64,000 nucleotides of DNA. Source: Chryseobacterium taiwanense. Lineage in GTDB: Bacteria; Bacteroidota; Bacteroidia; Flavobacteriales; Weeksellaceae. Positions 37,347-45,964 of the stretch are shown here, one piece after another. Below the pieces are notes generated by a model. The model was not told the origin of the DNA, did not search any database, and saw only the letters and a program-made list of their open reading frames with translations. The number at the start of each line of letters is the position of its first letter. The stretch's first letter is position 1. The stretch spans positions 248,001 through 312,000 of the forward strand of contig NZ_JWTA01000004.1 of the NCBI RefSeq assembly GCF_000813825.1. Direction: 5' to 3'. The position numbers and the translations under genes were made by a program.

Positions 37347-39233
37347 TTATACTGTTTCTAATTCTAAATTCTTCTCTCCAACATATACAAGTACACCGCC
37401 TAACCAGGTTTCCAATACCGGGATATTTCGCATTTTCATATACTGTGAAGCCTGAGTCGTTAAGGAAAGAGGATCCTGATCCAATATCACGAAATCTGCA
37501 AAGTGACCTACATTTAATGAACCCACCCACTGATCTGCATAACATTGCCATGCAGCATCATAGGTAACGGCAATCAAAGCTTGTTCAGGGGTAAGACACT
37601 CATCACTGTTTAAAACTTTAATACCTGCTCTATTCTCTTCCATTATTCTGGTAATTGACTGCTCCATCATTCTCAAAGGTCCCAAAGGGCTTACTTCATT
37701 ATCACTGTGAAGACTGATTCTCATACCAACAGCTAAAGATGAACCACAAAGATCCAGCATTTGTGCTTTCTCACCGAATATTACTTCGCTAAAAGCATAT
37801 CCCCAATACCCGACATGTCCGATTAAGAAACTTGGTGATACTCCCATTTGCAGCATATTGGTAATCTGATCCGCTGTCAGAAGCGAGCAATGTTCTATAC
37901 GATTACGAAGTTCAGGACCTTTATAGTGTGCAAGAGCACTTTGATAGGCATTTATCGCAAATGTTACCGCCTGATCTCCATTGGCATGAACCATTAATGG
38001 CCAACCTTTCCCAGCTACCACAGTATTGATTAGTGCATTATAGCTTGGTGGAATCGTATTTGCAGGAATTCCAGTTTGTGGAAAATTAAATATCCCTGTA
38101 TTATCAGCAGGATTACACAAGTATGGTGTACTCTGATATCCGGTTAATCCTTGGTTTGAACCGTCAGAAACAACTTTAACGTGCCCATAATAAACTGGTT
38201 TATAGTTTTCAGGCTCTGTATAAGCGCCTAAGTTATTAGCATCTTCCTGACTGCCACAAAGATAAGCCCCACCTGTTCGCACTGTTTCTGGATGAGTTTC
38301 AAAATATTTAGTCAAAAGCTTTTCAAATCCTTTATTCAGCCCTGCATCATACATAAATGTAACTCCTCTCGAATTTGCTAACTGGAAAAGTTCCGTTAAA
38401 TATGTGTTTATATGTACGCTCATCGCAAGGATCTGTACCATTACCACCTCCAATGCAGGCTTCATCTCCGGACTTTCTTGTAGCTGTCCGTTAGTTGCCG
38501 TAATATAATCATCAACGGATTGATACTGGCTCTGTATTGTTTTACTATGACTATATACATGATTTAACGCCTTCGTATTTAAATAAAGCGTATGCATTGA
38601 AGCGCTTAACAGAATAATAGATTCGTCTGCATTAATACTATCAAGTACTGTATTGGTAATCGTTTGTAATTCTTTTGTACCATCTGTATTTCTAACAAAA
38701 GGCATCAATGACGGATCCAGCCCTCTTCCTAAAACTACATAACCAGGAATTTTAGGTAAGTTATTGTTTATAATTGATCCTACAGAAGTCAAATCGTAAG
38801 TAGAAAGTAAATCCTGTCCATTAAAAGGACTCACATCTAGCCAATCAGTCATCATCGCAGTAGGAACCATATGAACATGAGGCTCAATCAAACCGGGAAG
38901 TAAAGTCTGTGTTCCGGTTAATTCTTTGGTTTCATATCCCGGATAATTTTCCATCATATGTGCTTCCACATCAATTTTCTTTCCTGTCACCACTACATTT
39001 CCATTCGCGATCCCAATAGATTCAACTGTATCTGTTGATCCACCAATCATCGGTCGGATGGTTCCTCCGCTAATCATTAGATTTTGGGATTGTTGATCAG
39101 TTAACTGTGTAGAACTGGGCTTCATTTTAGCCAAATTTTCTGAACTAAAAAGCTCTTCTTTAAGAATGTCTAAAACAGGGTTGTTACAAGCACAATGTGT
39201 GCAACCATGAGAGTGTACGTGTGTTTTTTCCAT
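37347..39233 (-). CDS. Amidohydrolase (YtcJ-like) with His/Cys-rich N-terminus
   Basis: A 628-residue metal-dependent amidohydrolase. The metal-binding HxH is in EPHVHM (H119 and H121); later landmarks are a VSDGSNQG segment, a HANGDQAV segment, IEHCSLL and a SDNEVSP segment near the C-terminus, all typical of the YtcJ/amidohydrolase 3 group. The first residues, HVHSHGCTHCAC, carry four histidines or more and three cysteines and are outside the catalytic fold; they may bind a metal. No signal peptide is seen. It is a single gene ending in a strong terminator. Substrate unknown (N-acyl amino acid or imide-type compounds are typical). Confidence 0.82.
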   Translation of the reverse strand: MEKTHVHSHGCTHCACNNPVLDILKEELFSSENLAKMKPSSTQLTDQQSQNLMISGGTIRPMIGGSTDTVESIGIANGNVVVTGKKIDVEAHMMENYPGYETKELTGTQTLLPGLIEPHVHMVPTAMMTDWLDVSPFNGQDLLSTYDLTSVGSIINNNLPKIPGYVVLGRGLDPSLMPFVRNTDGTKELQTITNTVLDSINADESIILLSASMHTLYLNTKALNHVYSHSKTIQSQYQSVDDYITATNGQLQESPEMKPALEVVMVQILAMSVHINTYLTELFQLANSRGVTFMYDAGLNKGFEKLLTKYFETHPETVRTGGAYLCGSQEDANNLGAYTEPENYKPVYYGHVKVVSDGSNQGLTGYQSTPYLCNPADNTGIFNFPQTGIPANTIPPSYNALINTVVAGKGWPLMVHANGDQAVTFAINAYQSALAHYKGPELRNRIEHCSLLTADQITNMLQMGVSPSFLIGHVGYWGYAFSEVIFGEKAQMLDLCGSSLAVGMRISLHSDNEVSPLGPLRMMEQSITRIMEENRAGIKVLNSDECLTPEQALIAVTYDAAWQCYADQWVGSLNVGHFADFVILDQDPLSLTTQASQYMKMRNIPVLETWLGGVLVYVGEKNLELETV

Positions 39234-39891
39234 AGAAATGATTTGGTTTAATTTTGTGTTGAGTTTGATTTTATTTGAAGTTTAATTCTGTTACCACATC
39301 TTCAATTATAAATTACTTTATAAGCATAGAAAGAACAGCCAATCATCAATGAAGGTTTACTCGTCTATTAAAATTAAAAGGGGGGGAATTTTGCTAGAGT
39401 ATTATGTTTTTAAGAATATTAAAATCGGAAGAGTTTTCATTATTAATGTATTAGTTTATTATGTTAAAAATAGTAAAAATATCTTTTCAAAAAACTTTTT
39501 TATCACTAAATATTGATTAATTTTATCTATATAATATTTTAATTTACAGAAAGTTAATACCATAATCCACATCACCAATTTCAATTTCTTGTGCTATGAG
39601 AAGCTTTGAATAAGGTCTTTATTCTTTAACGGATAATAATATATCACTATAGACACCAACAAAATTCCTCTGATCTTTTCGTCATTTTTATTTCTCTCTT
39701 CCTTCTTATTTACAATACATATCATTCTTCTCACTACACTCAACTGTCTCTAAAAAGAAAATCATACATAATTCTTATTAGATCTGGACTTTTTAACAAA
39801 GTATTCTGAACTTCTCAACAAACATAACAATCTGATTAACAATGTAATTTTGTCAATAAAAATAATACTGTAAAGCAGTAGGCAATATAAA
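39234..39891. other. 658-base intergenic region between divergent genes
   Basis: A very AT-rich region separating the minus strand amidohydrolase from a plus strand AraC gene, so it must hold both promoters. It contains a run of seven Gs at 39380-39386 and a TAATTTTG box at 39845-39852 on the plus strand, 40 bases before the AraC ATG, with no clear -33 partner. Short frames of about 50 codons occur but none looks like a gene. Confidence 0.5.
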
Positions 39892-40713
39892 ATGACAAAT
39901 AATACAACAAAAAGCAAGAATGAAAAATCTACTTGGACACCTAAGCTAGTTTTAAATACGTATATCGGTAAAAATATAGAAGGAGAAGCATTTATTACAG
40001 ATCATATTTTCAGTTATATCCTTCATGGAAAACATGATGTATGGGTGGGCGGTAAAAAATACTCGTTTCAAGAGGGAGACTTTAGATTTTTTAAACGAAA
40101 TCAATTGTCAAAATATGTAAAAAATACGGATAATGGCGGCTTTAAATCAATAGCTGTTCACATTGATCAGACAACTTTAAAAGAAATGAGTAAGCAATAC
40201 TCGCTTTTTGCGGAAGAGACATATTCCGAAGGAGAAGCATTCTTTATACAACCGGATCATAAATTAAAAGGATTTGTTGAATCTCTTACCCATTATTTAC
40301 AAGAACCCAAGGTTGATGAACGAATCGTACTTCTAAAAACTCAAGAATTGGTCTTCTTACTATTGGAAAATAATCCTTCATTTAAAAATATACTTTTTGA
40401 TTTTGCTGAACCTGGTAAGATTGACCTTGAAGCATTTATGAATAGCCATTACCGATATAATGTAAGCATCGAACGCTTTGCCTTTCTTACTGGAAGAAGT
40501 CTTTCCGGATTTAAAAGAGACTTTGAGAAACTTTTCAATACAAGCCCGAGCAGATGGCTAATCAGAAATAGATTGGAAGATGCAAAATATCAGATTGAAA
40601 ATAAGAAAGAAAAACCGTCTGAAGTCTATCTGGAATTGGGGTTTGAAGACCTTTCCCATTTTTCATACGCCTACAAAAAAGCATTTGGATATGCACCCAA
40701 CAAAAGAATTTAG
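39892..40713 (+). CDS. AraC-family transcription regulator (ExsA-like layout)
   Basis: A 273-residue protein. Residues about 30-110 form a cupin-like N-domain (ILHGKHDVWVGGKKYSFQEG). The C-terminal 95 residues hold two HTH units: VSIERFAFLTGRSLSGFKRD and a second one ending in GFEDLSHFSYAYKKAFGYAP, the AraC signature. It lies 35 bases upstream of an SDR gene on the same strand and probably controls it or is cotranscribed with it. Confidence 0.87.
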   Translation: MTNNTTKSKNEKSTWTPKLVLNTYIGKNIEGEAFITDHIFSYILHGKHDVWVGGKKYSFQEGDFRFFKRNQLSKYVKNTDNGGFKSIAVHIDQTTLKEMSKQYSLFAEETYSEGEAFFIQPDHKLKGFVESLTHYLQEPKVDERIVLLKTQELVFLLLENNPSFKNILFDFAEPGKIDLEAFMNSHYRYNVSIERFAFLTGRSLSGFKRDFEKLFNTSPSRWLIRNRLEDAKYQIENKKEKPSEVYLELGFEDLSHFSYAYKKAFGYAPNKRI

Positions 40714-40748
40714 ACAAATCAATAAAAAAACCATAAAATTTTATTACA

Positions 40749-41546
40749 ATGGACATACAATTAAAAGGAAAAAGAGCGTTAGTAACAGGTTCCAGTTCAG
40801 GACTTGGAGAAGCCATTGCAAAGATGCTTGCTGATGAAGGAGCTACTGTAATTATTCATGGGCGAGATAAAGACCGTGCCGAGAAAGTGGCTAACTCAAT
40901 ATTAGAAAAAGGAGGAATTGCAGAAGTTGCAATTGGTGACCTTTCAACTGATGAAGGCGCAGATCAGGTTGCAGAAGCAGCACTGAAATCCGGGCAGATA
41001 GATATTCTTGTAAATAACGCTGGAGCTACCTCTCACAAATCATGGGGAGAAGCCACCGCAGACGATTGGCTGGATATTTATAATACGAATGTAGTTTCTT
41101 ATGTTCGGATGATTCAACGTATTGTACCACAAATGAAAAAACTGGGATGGGGACGCGTAATTCACATCGGTGGCGGTCTTGGTATACAGCCTATCAAAGA
41201 ACAGCCTCATTATAATGCAACATTGGCAGCCCGTCATAATGTATCCGTTTCTTTAGCAAGATCATTAAAAGAAACAGGAATAACATCCAATGTGGTTTCT
41301 CCCGGAGCCATTATTAATCCAATGGTTGAAGACTGGCTTAAAAATGCTGCTCCTAAGTTCAATTGGGGAACTGATATGGAGGAAATCAAATATAGAGCAG
41401 TTCAGGATCTAATCCCAAACGATACAGGAAGATTTGGTGAACCTGAAGAAATCGCAGGGACTGTTTTATATCTTTGCAGCCGTTTTTCAGATTACATCAG
41501 CGGCTCGGTTATAAGAGTTGACGGAGGTACTATACGCTGTTTATAA
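40749..41546 (+). CDS. SDR-family protein lacking the catalytic Lys and Ser
   Basis: A 265-residue Rossmann-fold short-chain dehydrogenase by length and by the N-terminal GSSSGLG cofactor motif and NNAG motif. The usual active site is altered: where SDRs have a serine, the strand reads HIGGGLG, and the YxxxK motif reads YNATL (Tyr155, with Leu159 instead of Lys). It ends with the family C-terminal pattern SGSVIRVDGG. It may bind NAD(P) and a ligand without classic catalysis, or use other residues. It probably forms a unit with the AraC gene upstream; a terminator follows 12 bases later. Confidence 0.85.
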   Translation: MDIQLKGKRALVTGSSSGLGEAIAKMLADEGATVIIHGRDKDRAEKVANSILEKGGIAEVAIGDLSTDEGADQVAEAALKSGQIDILVNNAGATSHKSWGEATADDWLDIYNTNVVSYVRMIQRIVPQMKKLGWGRVIHIGGGLGIQPIKEQPHYNATLAARHNVSVSLARSLKETGITSNVVSPGAIINPMVEDWLKNAAPKFNWGTDMEEIKYRAVQDLIPNDTGRFGEPEEIAGTVLYLCSRFSDYISGSVIRVDGGTIRCL

Positions 41547-41558
41547 GTTTTTAATAAT

Positions 41559-41600
41559 AAGAGTTGGCCTATTTTATAATTTGCCAACTCTTTTTCTTTT
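41559..41600 (+). terminator. Terminator of the AraC-SDR unit
   Basis: AAGAGTTGGC at 41559-41568 pairs perfectly with GCCAACTCTT at 41583-41592, followed by TTTCTTTT. Confidence 0.85.
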
Positions 41601-41652
41601 ACTATTTTGATAATTATTATAATTTTTCAATGGAAGTATTTTTACTTCAAAA

Positions 41653-41687
41653 TTCCCACTTCTTTCCAGAATCATTCTCTACATTTG
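41653..41687 (+). promoter_or_regulatory. Three 11-bp-phased TTCCC-like repeats and a TACATTTG box before the response regulator gene
   Basis: Repeat starts are at 41653 (TTCCC), 41664 (TTCCA) and 41675 (TTCTC), exactly 11 bp apart. TACATTTG, a full match to the TAnnTTTG box, is at 41680-41687, just 4 bases before the ATG, so the transcript may have almost no leader. The phasing is that of OmpR-type binding sites and suggests autoregulation. Confidence 0.6.
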
Positions 41688-41691
41688 TTGT

Positions 41692-42369
41692 ATGAAAATC
41701 CTTGTTGTTGAAGATGAAAAAGAACTTTTAAAGTCAATTTACGATTCGCTGGTTCAGGAGCAGTATCTTATTGAAACGGCCGAAAATTACAATGATGCAA
41801 GTGAAAAAATTGGTTTGTATAACTACGACTGTATCCTTCTCGATATCATGCTTCCCGATGGAAACGGGCTCCAGCTTTTACAGCAATTGAAAGAGTTGGG
41901 AAAGTCTGAAAATGTCATCATTATTTCCGCAAAGGATTCTTTGGAGGATAAACTGAAAGGTCTTGAACTCGGAGCAGATGATTATTTAACCAAACCATTC
42001 CACAATGCTGAACTCAACGCCAGAATAAAAGCCGTTTTGCGTCGAAAAAACCTTGATGGAAAAGATTCAATTATTATTTCCAATCTCGAAATGGATCTTA
42101 CGGAACGAACTTTGACCGTAAATGGAGAACATCTCGCTCTTAACAGAAAAGAATTTGACATTTTGAATTATTTCCTGCTTAATAAAAATCGTTTGGTGAC
42201 GAAAACAGCTTTAGCAGAACACGTTTGGGGCGACAACATTGATCAGGCAGATAATTTTGATTTTATTTATTATCAGATTAAAAATTTAAGAAAGAAACTT
42301 CAACAAAGCGACGCTGAAATCGAAATCGAAGCCATCTACGGAATCGGCTACAAATTAAAAGAAAAATGA
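41692..42369 (+). CDS. OmpR/PhoB-family response regulator
   Basis: A 225-residue protein. The receiver domain (1-115) has acidic residues in VVEDEKE, the phosphorylated Asp51 in LLDIMLPDGNG, and the Lys in TKPF. The C-terminal winged helix (about 128-222) has the Trp-rich AEHVWGDN segment and ends in YGIGYKL, the classic OmpR pattern. It overlaps the histidine kinase gene by 4 bases (ATGA). Phased repeats in its own promoter recur before genes at 43951 and 45435, which are probably its regulon. Confidence 0.93.
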   Translation: MKILVVEDEKELLKSIYDSLVQEQYLIETAENYNDASEKIGLYNYDCILLDIMLPDGNGLQLLQQLKELGKSENVIIISAKDSLEDKLKGLELGADDYLTKPFHNAELNARIKAVLRRKNLDGKDSIIISNLEMDLTERTLTVNGEHLALNRKEFDILNYFLLNKNRLVTKTALAEHVWGDNIDQADNFDFIYYQIKNLRKKLQQSDAEIEIEAIYGIGYKLKEK

Positions 42370-43643
42370 AACTCCTCAACCGATCTCTTATTCACCTCAT
42401 GTCGTGGCTATTGCTTATTGTAAGTCTTTGGTCGGTGGTGTTTTATTTTAATATGCTGAACGAAATCAAAGACAGCGTAGATGAAGAACTGGAAAATTAC
42501 AAACGACAGATTGTTTCCAGAGCCGAAAAAGATCCCACTATTTTACAACAAAAAACTTTTGATGAAGGCTTTTTCTCTGTAAACCCGATCAGTAAAAAAG
42601 AGGCTCTTAATTTTAAAGACACCTACAAAGACACTGAAATTTATGCCCAAGATGCCGATGATGAAGCTCCTGAACTGGAACCTGTACGAGTTTTAACGAC
42701 TGTTTTTGAACAGAATGGAAATTTTTACGAGCTAAAAATTTTCAACAACATGGTGGAAGAAGATGATCTCGTAAAAGAATTGCTTTGGGACGCCGCAGGA
42801 TTGTATGTACTTTTAATTTTCAGTATATTAATAATCAATAATTTAATTCTTAAAAAATTGTGGAAACCTTTCTACGATTTACTTCAGGATCTAAAAAATT
42901 ATCGTCTCGGAGCAGGAAAAAAATTTCCGAAAGTAGAGACAAAAACCAAAGAATTTTCAGATTTGCAGGAAGCCGTAACAACTCTTTTACAATACAGTGA
43001 AAAAACGTACGAGCAACAAAAGGAATTCATCGGAAACGCTTCTCACGAACTCCAAACTCCTTTAGCAATTGCCATCAGTAAACTTGAACTGTTGATGGAA
43101 AAAGAAAATTTCACCAATGATCAAGCGGAAAAAATTGCAGAGATTATGGAAATTATTGAAAGGTTGGTTCGTCTCAACAAATCACTTTTACTATTGACAA
43201 AAATTGAAAACAAACAGTTTTTTGACAATACTGAAGTATCTGTGAATGAAATTGTGACTAAAAGTGTGAATGACCTCCATGATATTGCTGAATTTAAGAG
43301 GGTTGAAATTTCCGCTAAAGAAAACACACAACTTTCTGTTAATGCCGATTCAGCCTTAATTAATATCATCGTTTCCAATCTTTTGCGAAATGCTATTTTC
43401 CATAATGTCAAAAACGGAAAAGTAGAGATTGAAATTTCTGAAAATTATTTACTTGTAAAAAACACAGGAAATCAGAACATCCTAGCTCAGGAAAAGATCT
43501 TTACTAGATTCCAGAAAAATCAACAAAATCAATCTGGGACAGGTTTAGGATTGGCGATTGTGAAAGCCATTGCGGATTTGTATGGATTTTCTGTCGTATA
43601 TGCTTTTGAAGAAGAAATGCATCAGTTTAAAATGAAATTTTAA
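42366..43643 (+). CDS. Sensor histidine kinase
   Basis: A 425-residue membrane kinase. Two membrane segments (about 12-30 and 143-163) frame a periplasmic sensor loop of about 110 residues without a recognisable domain. A linker leads to the H-box NASHELQTPLA with His227. The ATP-binding domain follows with an N-box (NLLRNAIFH) and a G2-type box (SGTGLGLAIVKAI); the sequence ends soon after, a little short for the family but with the motifs present. It is paired by a 4-base overlap with the response regulator. The signal is unknown; the presumed target genes encode envelope proteins. Confidence 0.92.
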   Translation: MKLLNRSLIHLMSWLLLIVSLWSVVFYFNMLNEIKDSVDEELENYKRQIVSRAEKDPTILQQKTFDEGFFSVNPISKKEALNFKDTYKDTEIYAQDADDEAPELEPVRVLTTVFEQNGNFYELKIFNNMVEEDDLVKELLWDAAGLYVLLIFSILIINNLILKKLWKPFYDLLQDLKNYRLGAGKKFPKVETKTKEFSDLQEAVTTLLQYSEKTYEQQKEFIGNASHELQTPLAIAISKLELLMEKENFTNDQAEKIAEIMEIIERLVRLNKSLLLLTKIENKQFFDNTEVSVNEIVTKSVNDLHDIAEFKRVEISAKENTQLSVNADSALINIIVSNLLRNAIFHNVKNGKVEIEISENYLLVKNTGNQNILAQEKIFTRFQKNQQNQSGTGLGLAIVKAIADLYGFSVVYAFEEEMHQFKMKF

Positions 43644-43847
43644 AATATCCTGGAATATTTTAAATGCAAAGACTTATTATAAAAATCTAATTTTTTAGAG
43701 TGCAAAGAGTAATCAATAAGTTGATTGTAAGCGTACGTTTTTTCAAGCTTCATTAAACAATTTGTCGCAATCTTTACATTAAAATTCAACAAAAAATCAG
43801 CTCAATCTCCAAAATCTGCGTGAGGTTTTTAAAGACTTAACAAAAAA

Positions 43848-43882
43848 CTTTTTACTTTTTACTTTTTACTTTTTACTTTTAC
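43848..43882. repeat. Heptamer tandem repeat (CTTTTTA, about five copies)
   Basis: Seven-base units repeat without interruption directly upstream of the phased operator repeats and about 70 bases before the next gene. A tract of this type can change length by slippage. Confidence 0.75.
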
Positions 43883-43889
43883 AAAAAAA

Positions 43890-43946
43890 TTCCCATTTCA
43901 TTCCAGATTTGTTCCCAAAATTTTCCCGATTCATACTGTTGATTTG
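43890..43946 (+). promoter_or_regulatory. Four 11-bp-phased TTCC repeats and a TTGATTTG box before the gene at 43951
   Basis: Repeat starts at 43890 (TTCCC), 43901 (TTCCA), 43912 (TTCCC) and 43923 (TTCCC) are each exactly 11 bp apart. A -7-like TTGATTTG (one mismatch to TAnnTTTG) is at 43939-43946, 4 bases before the ATG, the same spacing as at the response regulator gene. Confidence 0.6.
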
Positions 43947-43950
43947 CAAT

Positions 43951-44760
43951 ATGAAAACAATTAAAGGAATATTACTCATCGGAACAGTTCAATTGTTGGG
44001 ATGCTTTTCAGTAGCTGCGCAAACACAATCTAAATCGGTAAAAGTTTCTCATGCAGAACCTATTTATCAAGACTTAGTAAGAGATCTTGGTGCAAGAAAA
44101 GGAGAAAAAGAATTAAACATCGGAGCTGATTTTTCAAGCACGAACAATTACAGAGAAAATGGCTATTTAGCCGAATACGAATTTGCACCCATCAATCGAT
44201 TAGGTCTTGAAGTGGAAACTGATTTTTCTTTTTTCAGTCCCAAAAATGGAACTCCTAAAGAACAAGTTCCGGGAAACCGTTTAGACGGAATCAGATTTTC
44301 TGCACAGTACTCATTTTTTGTATCAGAAAAGGCTAAAACCTCAATGGCTATAGGTTATACACAAGTTTTAGAATTTAATGATTTTAAAAACTATGGTAAA
44401 GGAAAATTCATCACAGGTTTAGTATACAGTCCGTTTTTTGTAGCAGCGAAAAGATGGGGTTCAAACATTCATACTTTGGTGTATACCTATCCGAAAATTC
44501 AACACGAATTGAGAGAAAACGGAACTGTAGTTGACTGGGAAATCAACAGTTCTGTGATGTACACGATTCCCAATACAAGTCATTTTATTGGTATGGAACT
44601 CAATCAGGAAATCAGTCACGGAAAAATCTCGTCAACTTTACGTCCGCAAGTTAAAATCAAACTTGATTCTCATTTTGCAGTCGGCATTGTAACAGGAATT
44701 CCTTTGAATCGTGATAAGCAGAATAACTCTTCATTCTTTAGATTAGTTTATGAACTTTGA
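43951..44760 (+). CDS. Secreted, probably outer-membrane barrel-like protein
   Basis: A 269-residue protein from the ATG at 43951, which opens a signal peptide ending FSVAAQ. An earlier in-frame ATG at 43909 would spoil it and lies inside the phased repeats. The mature part starts with HAEPIYQDLVRDLGARKGEKELNIG and alternates short amphipathic strands ending in LVYEL, the pattern of a small outer-membrane beta-barrel. I do not recognise a named family. The phased repeats suggest control by the neighbouring two-component system. Confidence 0.65.
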   Translation: MKTIKGILLIGTVQLLGCFSVAAQTQSKSVKVSHAEPIYQDLVRDLGARKGEKELNIGADFSSTNNYRENGYLAEYEFAPINRLGLEVETDFSFFSPKNGTPKEQVPGNRLDGIRFSAQYSFFVSEKAKTSMAIGYTQVLEFNDFKNYGKGKFITGLVYSPFFVAAKRWGSNIHTLVYTYPKIQHELRENGTVVDWEINSSVMYTIPNTSHFIGMELNQEISHGKISSTLRPQVKIKLDSHFAVGIVTGIPLNRDKQNNSSFFRLVYEL

Positions 44761-44837
44761 TTATGTTTTTCCAAGGTGTAAAGATTTTTACAGCTTCAAA
44801 GTTCACGATTTAATAAATCTCAATGATTTGTATGGTA

Positions 44838-45266
44838 TTAACGTAAATCTTTTTTAATCACTAAGTATTTCAAATCAGTCGAACCCGCATTACTAATTCC
44901 ATGTTCAGAATTGGGTGGACAATACAAACTTGTATTCGGACCTACTGTTCTTGTTTTTCCGTCGAGATAGAAAGATGCTTTTCCTTCAAGAATGTAAAAA
45001 AATTCTTCTTCGGGGTGATGATGTGGAGGGTGCGTAGATTTTCCGGGTTCTACAATACTCATTTTCAAAGTATTTTCTTCCGTAAAATTTTTGTCACCAA
45101 ACCAGTATTGATAGCCAACTTTTGTCTTGGTTGCTTTCGACACATCAAATTCGTTGACACAGTTTTCGATCGTGTAATTGATGGGATCTTTAGTTTTTTG
45201 AGCATTTACGGTCTGCTGAAACACAATACAAATCAATAGTACTGTAATACATTTTAATCTTTCCAT
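44838..45266 (-). CDS. Secreted cupin-domain protein
   Basis: A 142-residue protein from the ATG at 45266, chosen because it starts a clean signal peptide (MERLKCITVLLICIVFQ) with cleavage after VNAQ; a longer reading to 45320 lacks one. The single cupin fold carries the metal-ligand motif HPPHHHPEEEF and a second motif, CPPNSEHGISN, with the last histidine. It is probably a periplasmic metal-binding cupin of unknown substrate. Head-to-head with the PepSY-like gene; a weak TTCCC repeat pair lies upstream (start 45296, minus strand), so it may share the same regulator. Confidence 0.78.
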   Translation of the reverse strand: MERLKCITVLLICIVFQQTVNAQKTKDPINYTIENCVNEFDVSKATKTKVGYQYWFGDKNFTEENTLKMSIVEPGKSTHPPHHHPEEEFFYILEGKASFYLDGKTRTVGPNTSLYCPPNSEHGISNAGSTDLKYLVIKKDLR

Positions 45267-45280
45267 ATTCTGTAATAATA

Positions 45281-45296
45281 TGAAAAAAAATGGGAA
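45281..45296 (-). promoter_or_regulatory. Weak phased repeat pair upstream of the cupin gene
   Basis: On the minus strand TTCCC begins at 45296 and TTTCA follows 11 bases later, echoing the phased repeats at 41653, 43890 and 45382. Only the first unit is a good match. Confidence 0.3.
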
Positions 45297-45381
45297 TTTT
45301 AAATTAATGAGTAATCGCAATGGTGCAAATATTTTTACAACTTCAAATTATATAATTCATCTTCATCCTTTAGAAATTTCG

Positions 45382-45408
45382 TTCCCAAATGTTTCCAGAA
45401 TCGTTTCG
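45382..45408 (+). promoter_or_regulatory. Three 11-bp-phased TTCC-like repeats before the PepSY-like gene
   Basis: Repeat starts at 45382 (TTCCC), 45393 (TTCCA) and 45404 (TTTCG), 11 bp apart, 27-53 bases before the ATG. The wider match to the response regulator promoter includes TTCCAGAATC in both. Confidence 0.55.
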
Positions 45409-45434
45409 GAAATTAGCAATATAAAATTTACATT

Positions 45435-45881
45435 ATGAAAAATTTAATTTTAACAATCAGTATTTTAGCTTTAAGTTTCAACTTTATATCAGCTCAACAT
45501 CTTCATCCCAGTGAAGTTTCATCTGTGATCTTAAATAATTTCCAAAAGACCTTCCCAAAAGCCAGAGATATAGAGTGGGAAATAAAAGGAAATCTGTATG
45601 AAGTAGAATTTGAGACAGGAATTTTCGGTGATGACCACAAAGCTCTGTATACACGAGACGGAAAACTAGTCAGACATGAAGAGGAAATTGCCAAAAGTAA
45701 TCTTCCAAAAACAGTTTTGGAAACCATTCACAGGTATTATTCAAGTTATAGAGTTGATGATGTGAAAAGGATTTCAGAAAACAGAAAAGTCATTTACAAG
45801 GTTGAACTGAAAAACTATTCAACAGAATGGAAAGTTGTTTTTGATTCCCAGGGAAGAATTTTACAGAAAAGAGAAGATTAA
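45435..45881 (+). CDS. Secreted PepSY-like (DUF2874-type) protein
   Basis: A 148-residue protein. The signal peptide ends FISAQ. Two repeats of about 60 residues follow, each with a helix then W/V-rich strands (KARDIEWEIKGNLYEVEFE, and later KVIYKVELKNYSTEWKVVF), the pattern of the PepSY-like periplasmic family of Bacteroidota. The function of this family is not established; it is often found beside two-component systems. The phased repeats upstream suggest control by the OmpR-type regulator 3 kb to the left. The tRNA terminator hairpin at 45927-45963 can also end this transcript. Confidence 0.75.
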   Translation: MKNLILTISILALSFNFISAQHLHPSEVSSVILNNFQKTFPKARDIEWEIKGNLYEVEFETGIFGDDHKALYTRDGKLVRHEEEIAKSNLPKTVLETIHRYYSSYRVDDVKRISENRKVIYKVELKNYSTEWKVVFDSQGRILQKRED

Positions 45882-45926
45882 ATAATCATATAGTTCAACT
45901 TAATTCGAAATAAAACATCTATAAAT

Positions 45927-45963
45927 AAAAAAACCTTTAAATCATTTGATTTAAAGGTTTTTT
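45927..45963. terminator. Bidirectional terminator between the PepSY-like gene and tRNA-Ser
   Basis: A perfect 13-bp stem (AAACCTTTAAATC at 45931-45943 with GATTTAAAGGTTT at 45948-45960, loop ATTT), with As to the left and Ts to the right. It ends the tRNA on the minus strand and the PepSY-like gene on the plus strand. Confidence 0.9.
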
Positions 45964-45964
45964 G

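Larger units (their letters stand above)
43644..43950 (+). other. 307-base intergenic region with heptamer repeats and phased sites
   Basis: The region before the secreted protein gene at 43951. It contains about five tandem copies of CTTTTTA at 43848-43882, then four TTCC(C/A) repeats at 43890, 43901, 43912 and 43923. Nothing gene-like in the left part. Confidence 0.6.

Noticed and set aside
39541..39745. A minus strand frame of about 50 codons in the gap before the AraC gene
   Set aside because: It follows a stop directly, has no recognisable motif and such frames are expected by chance in AT-rich DNA.
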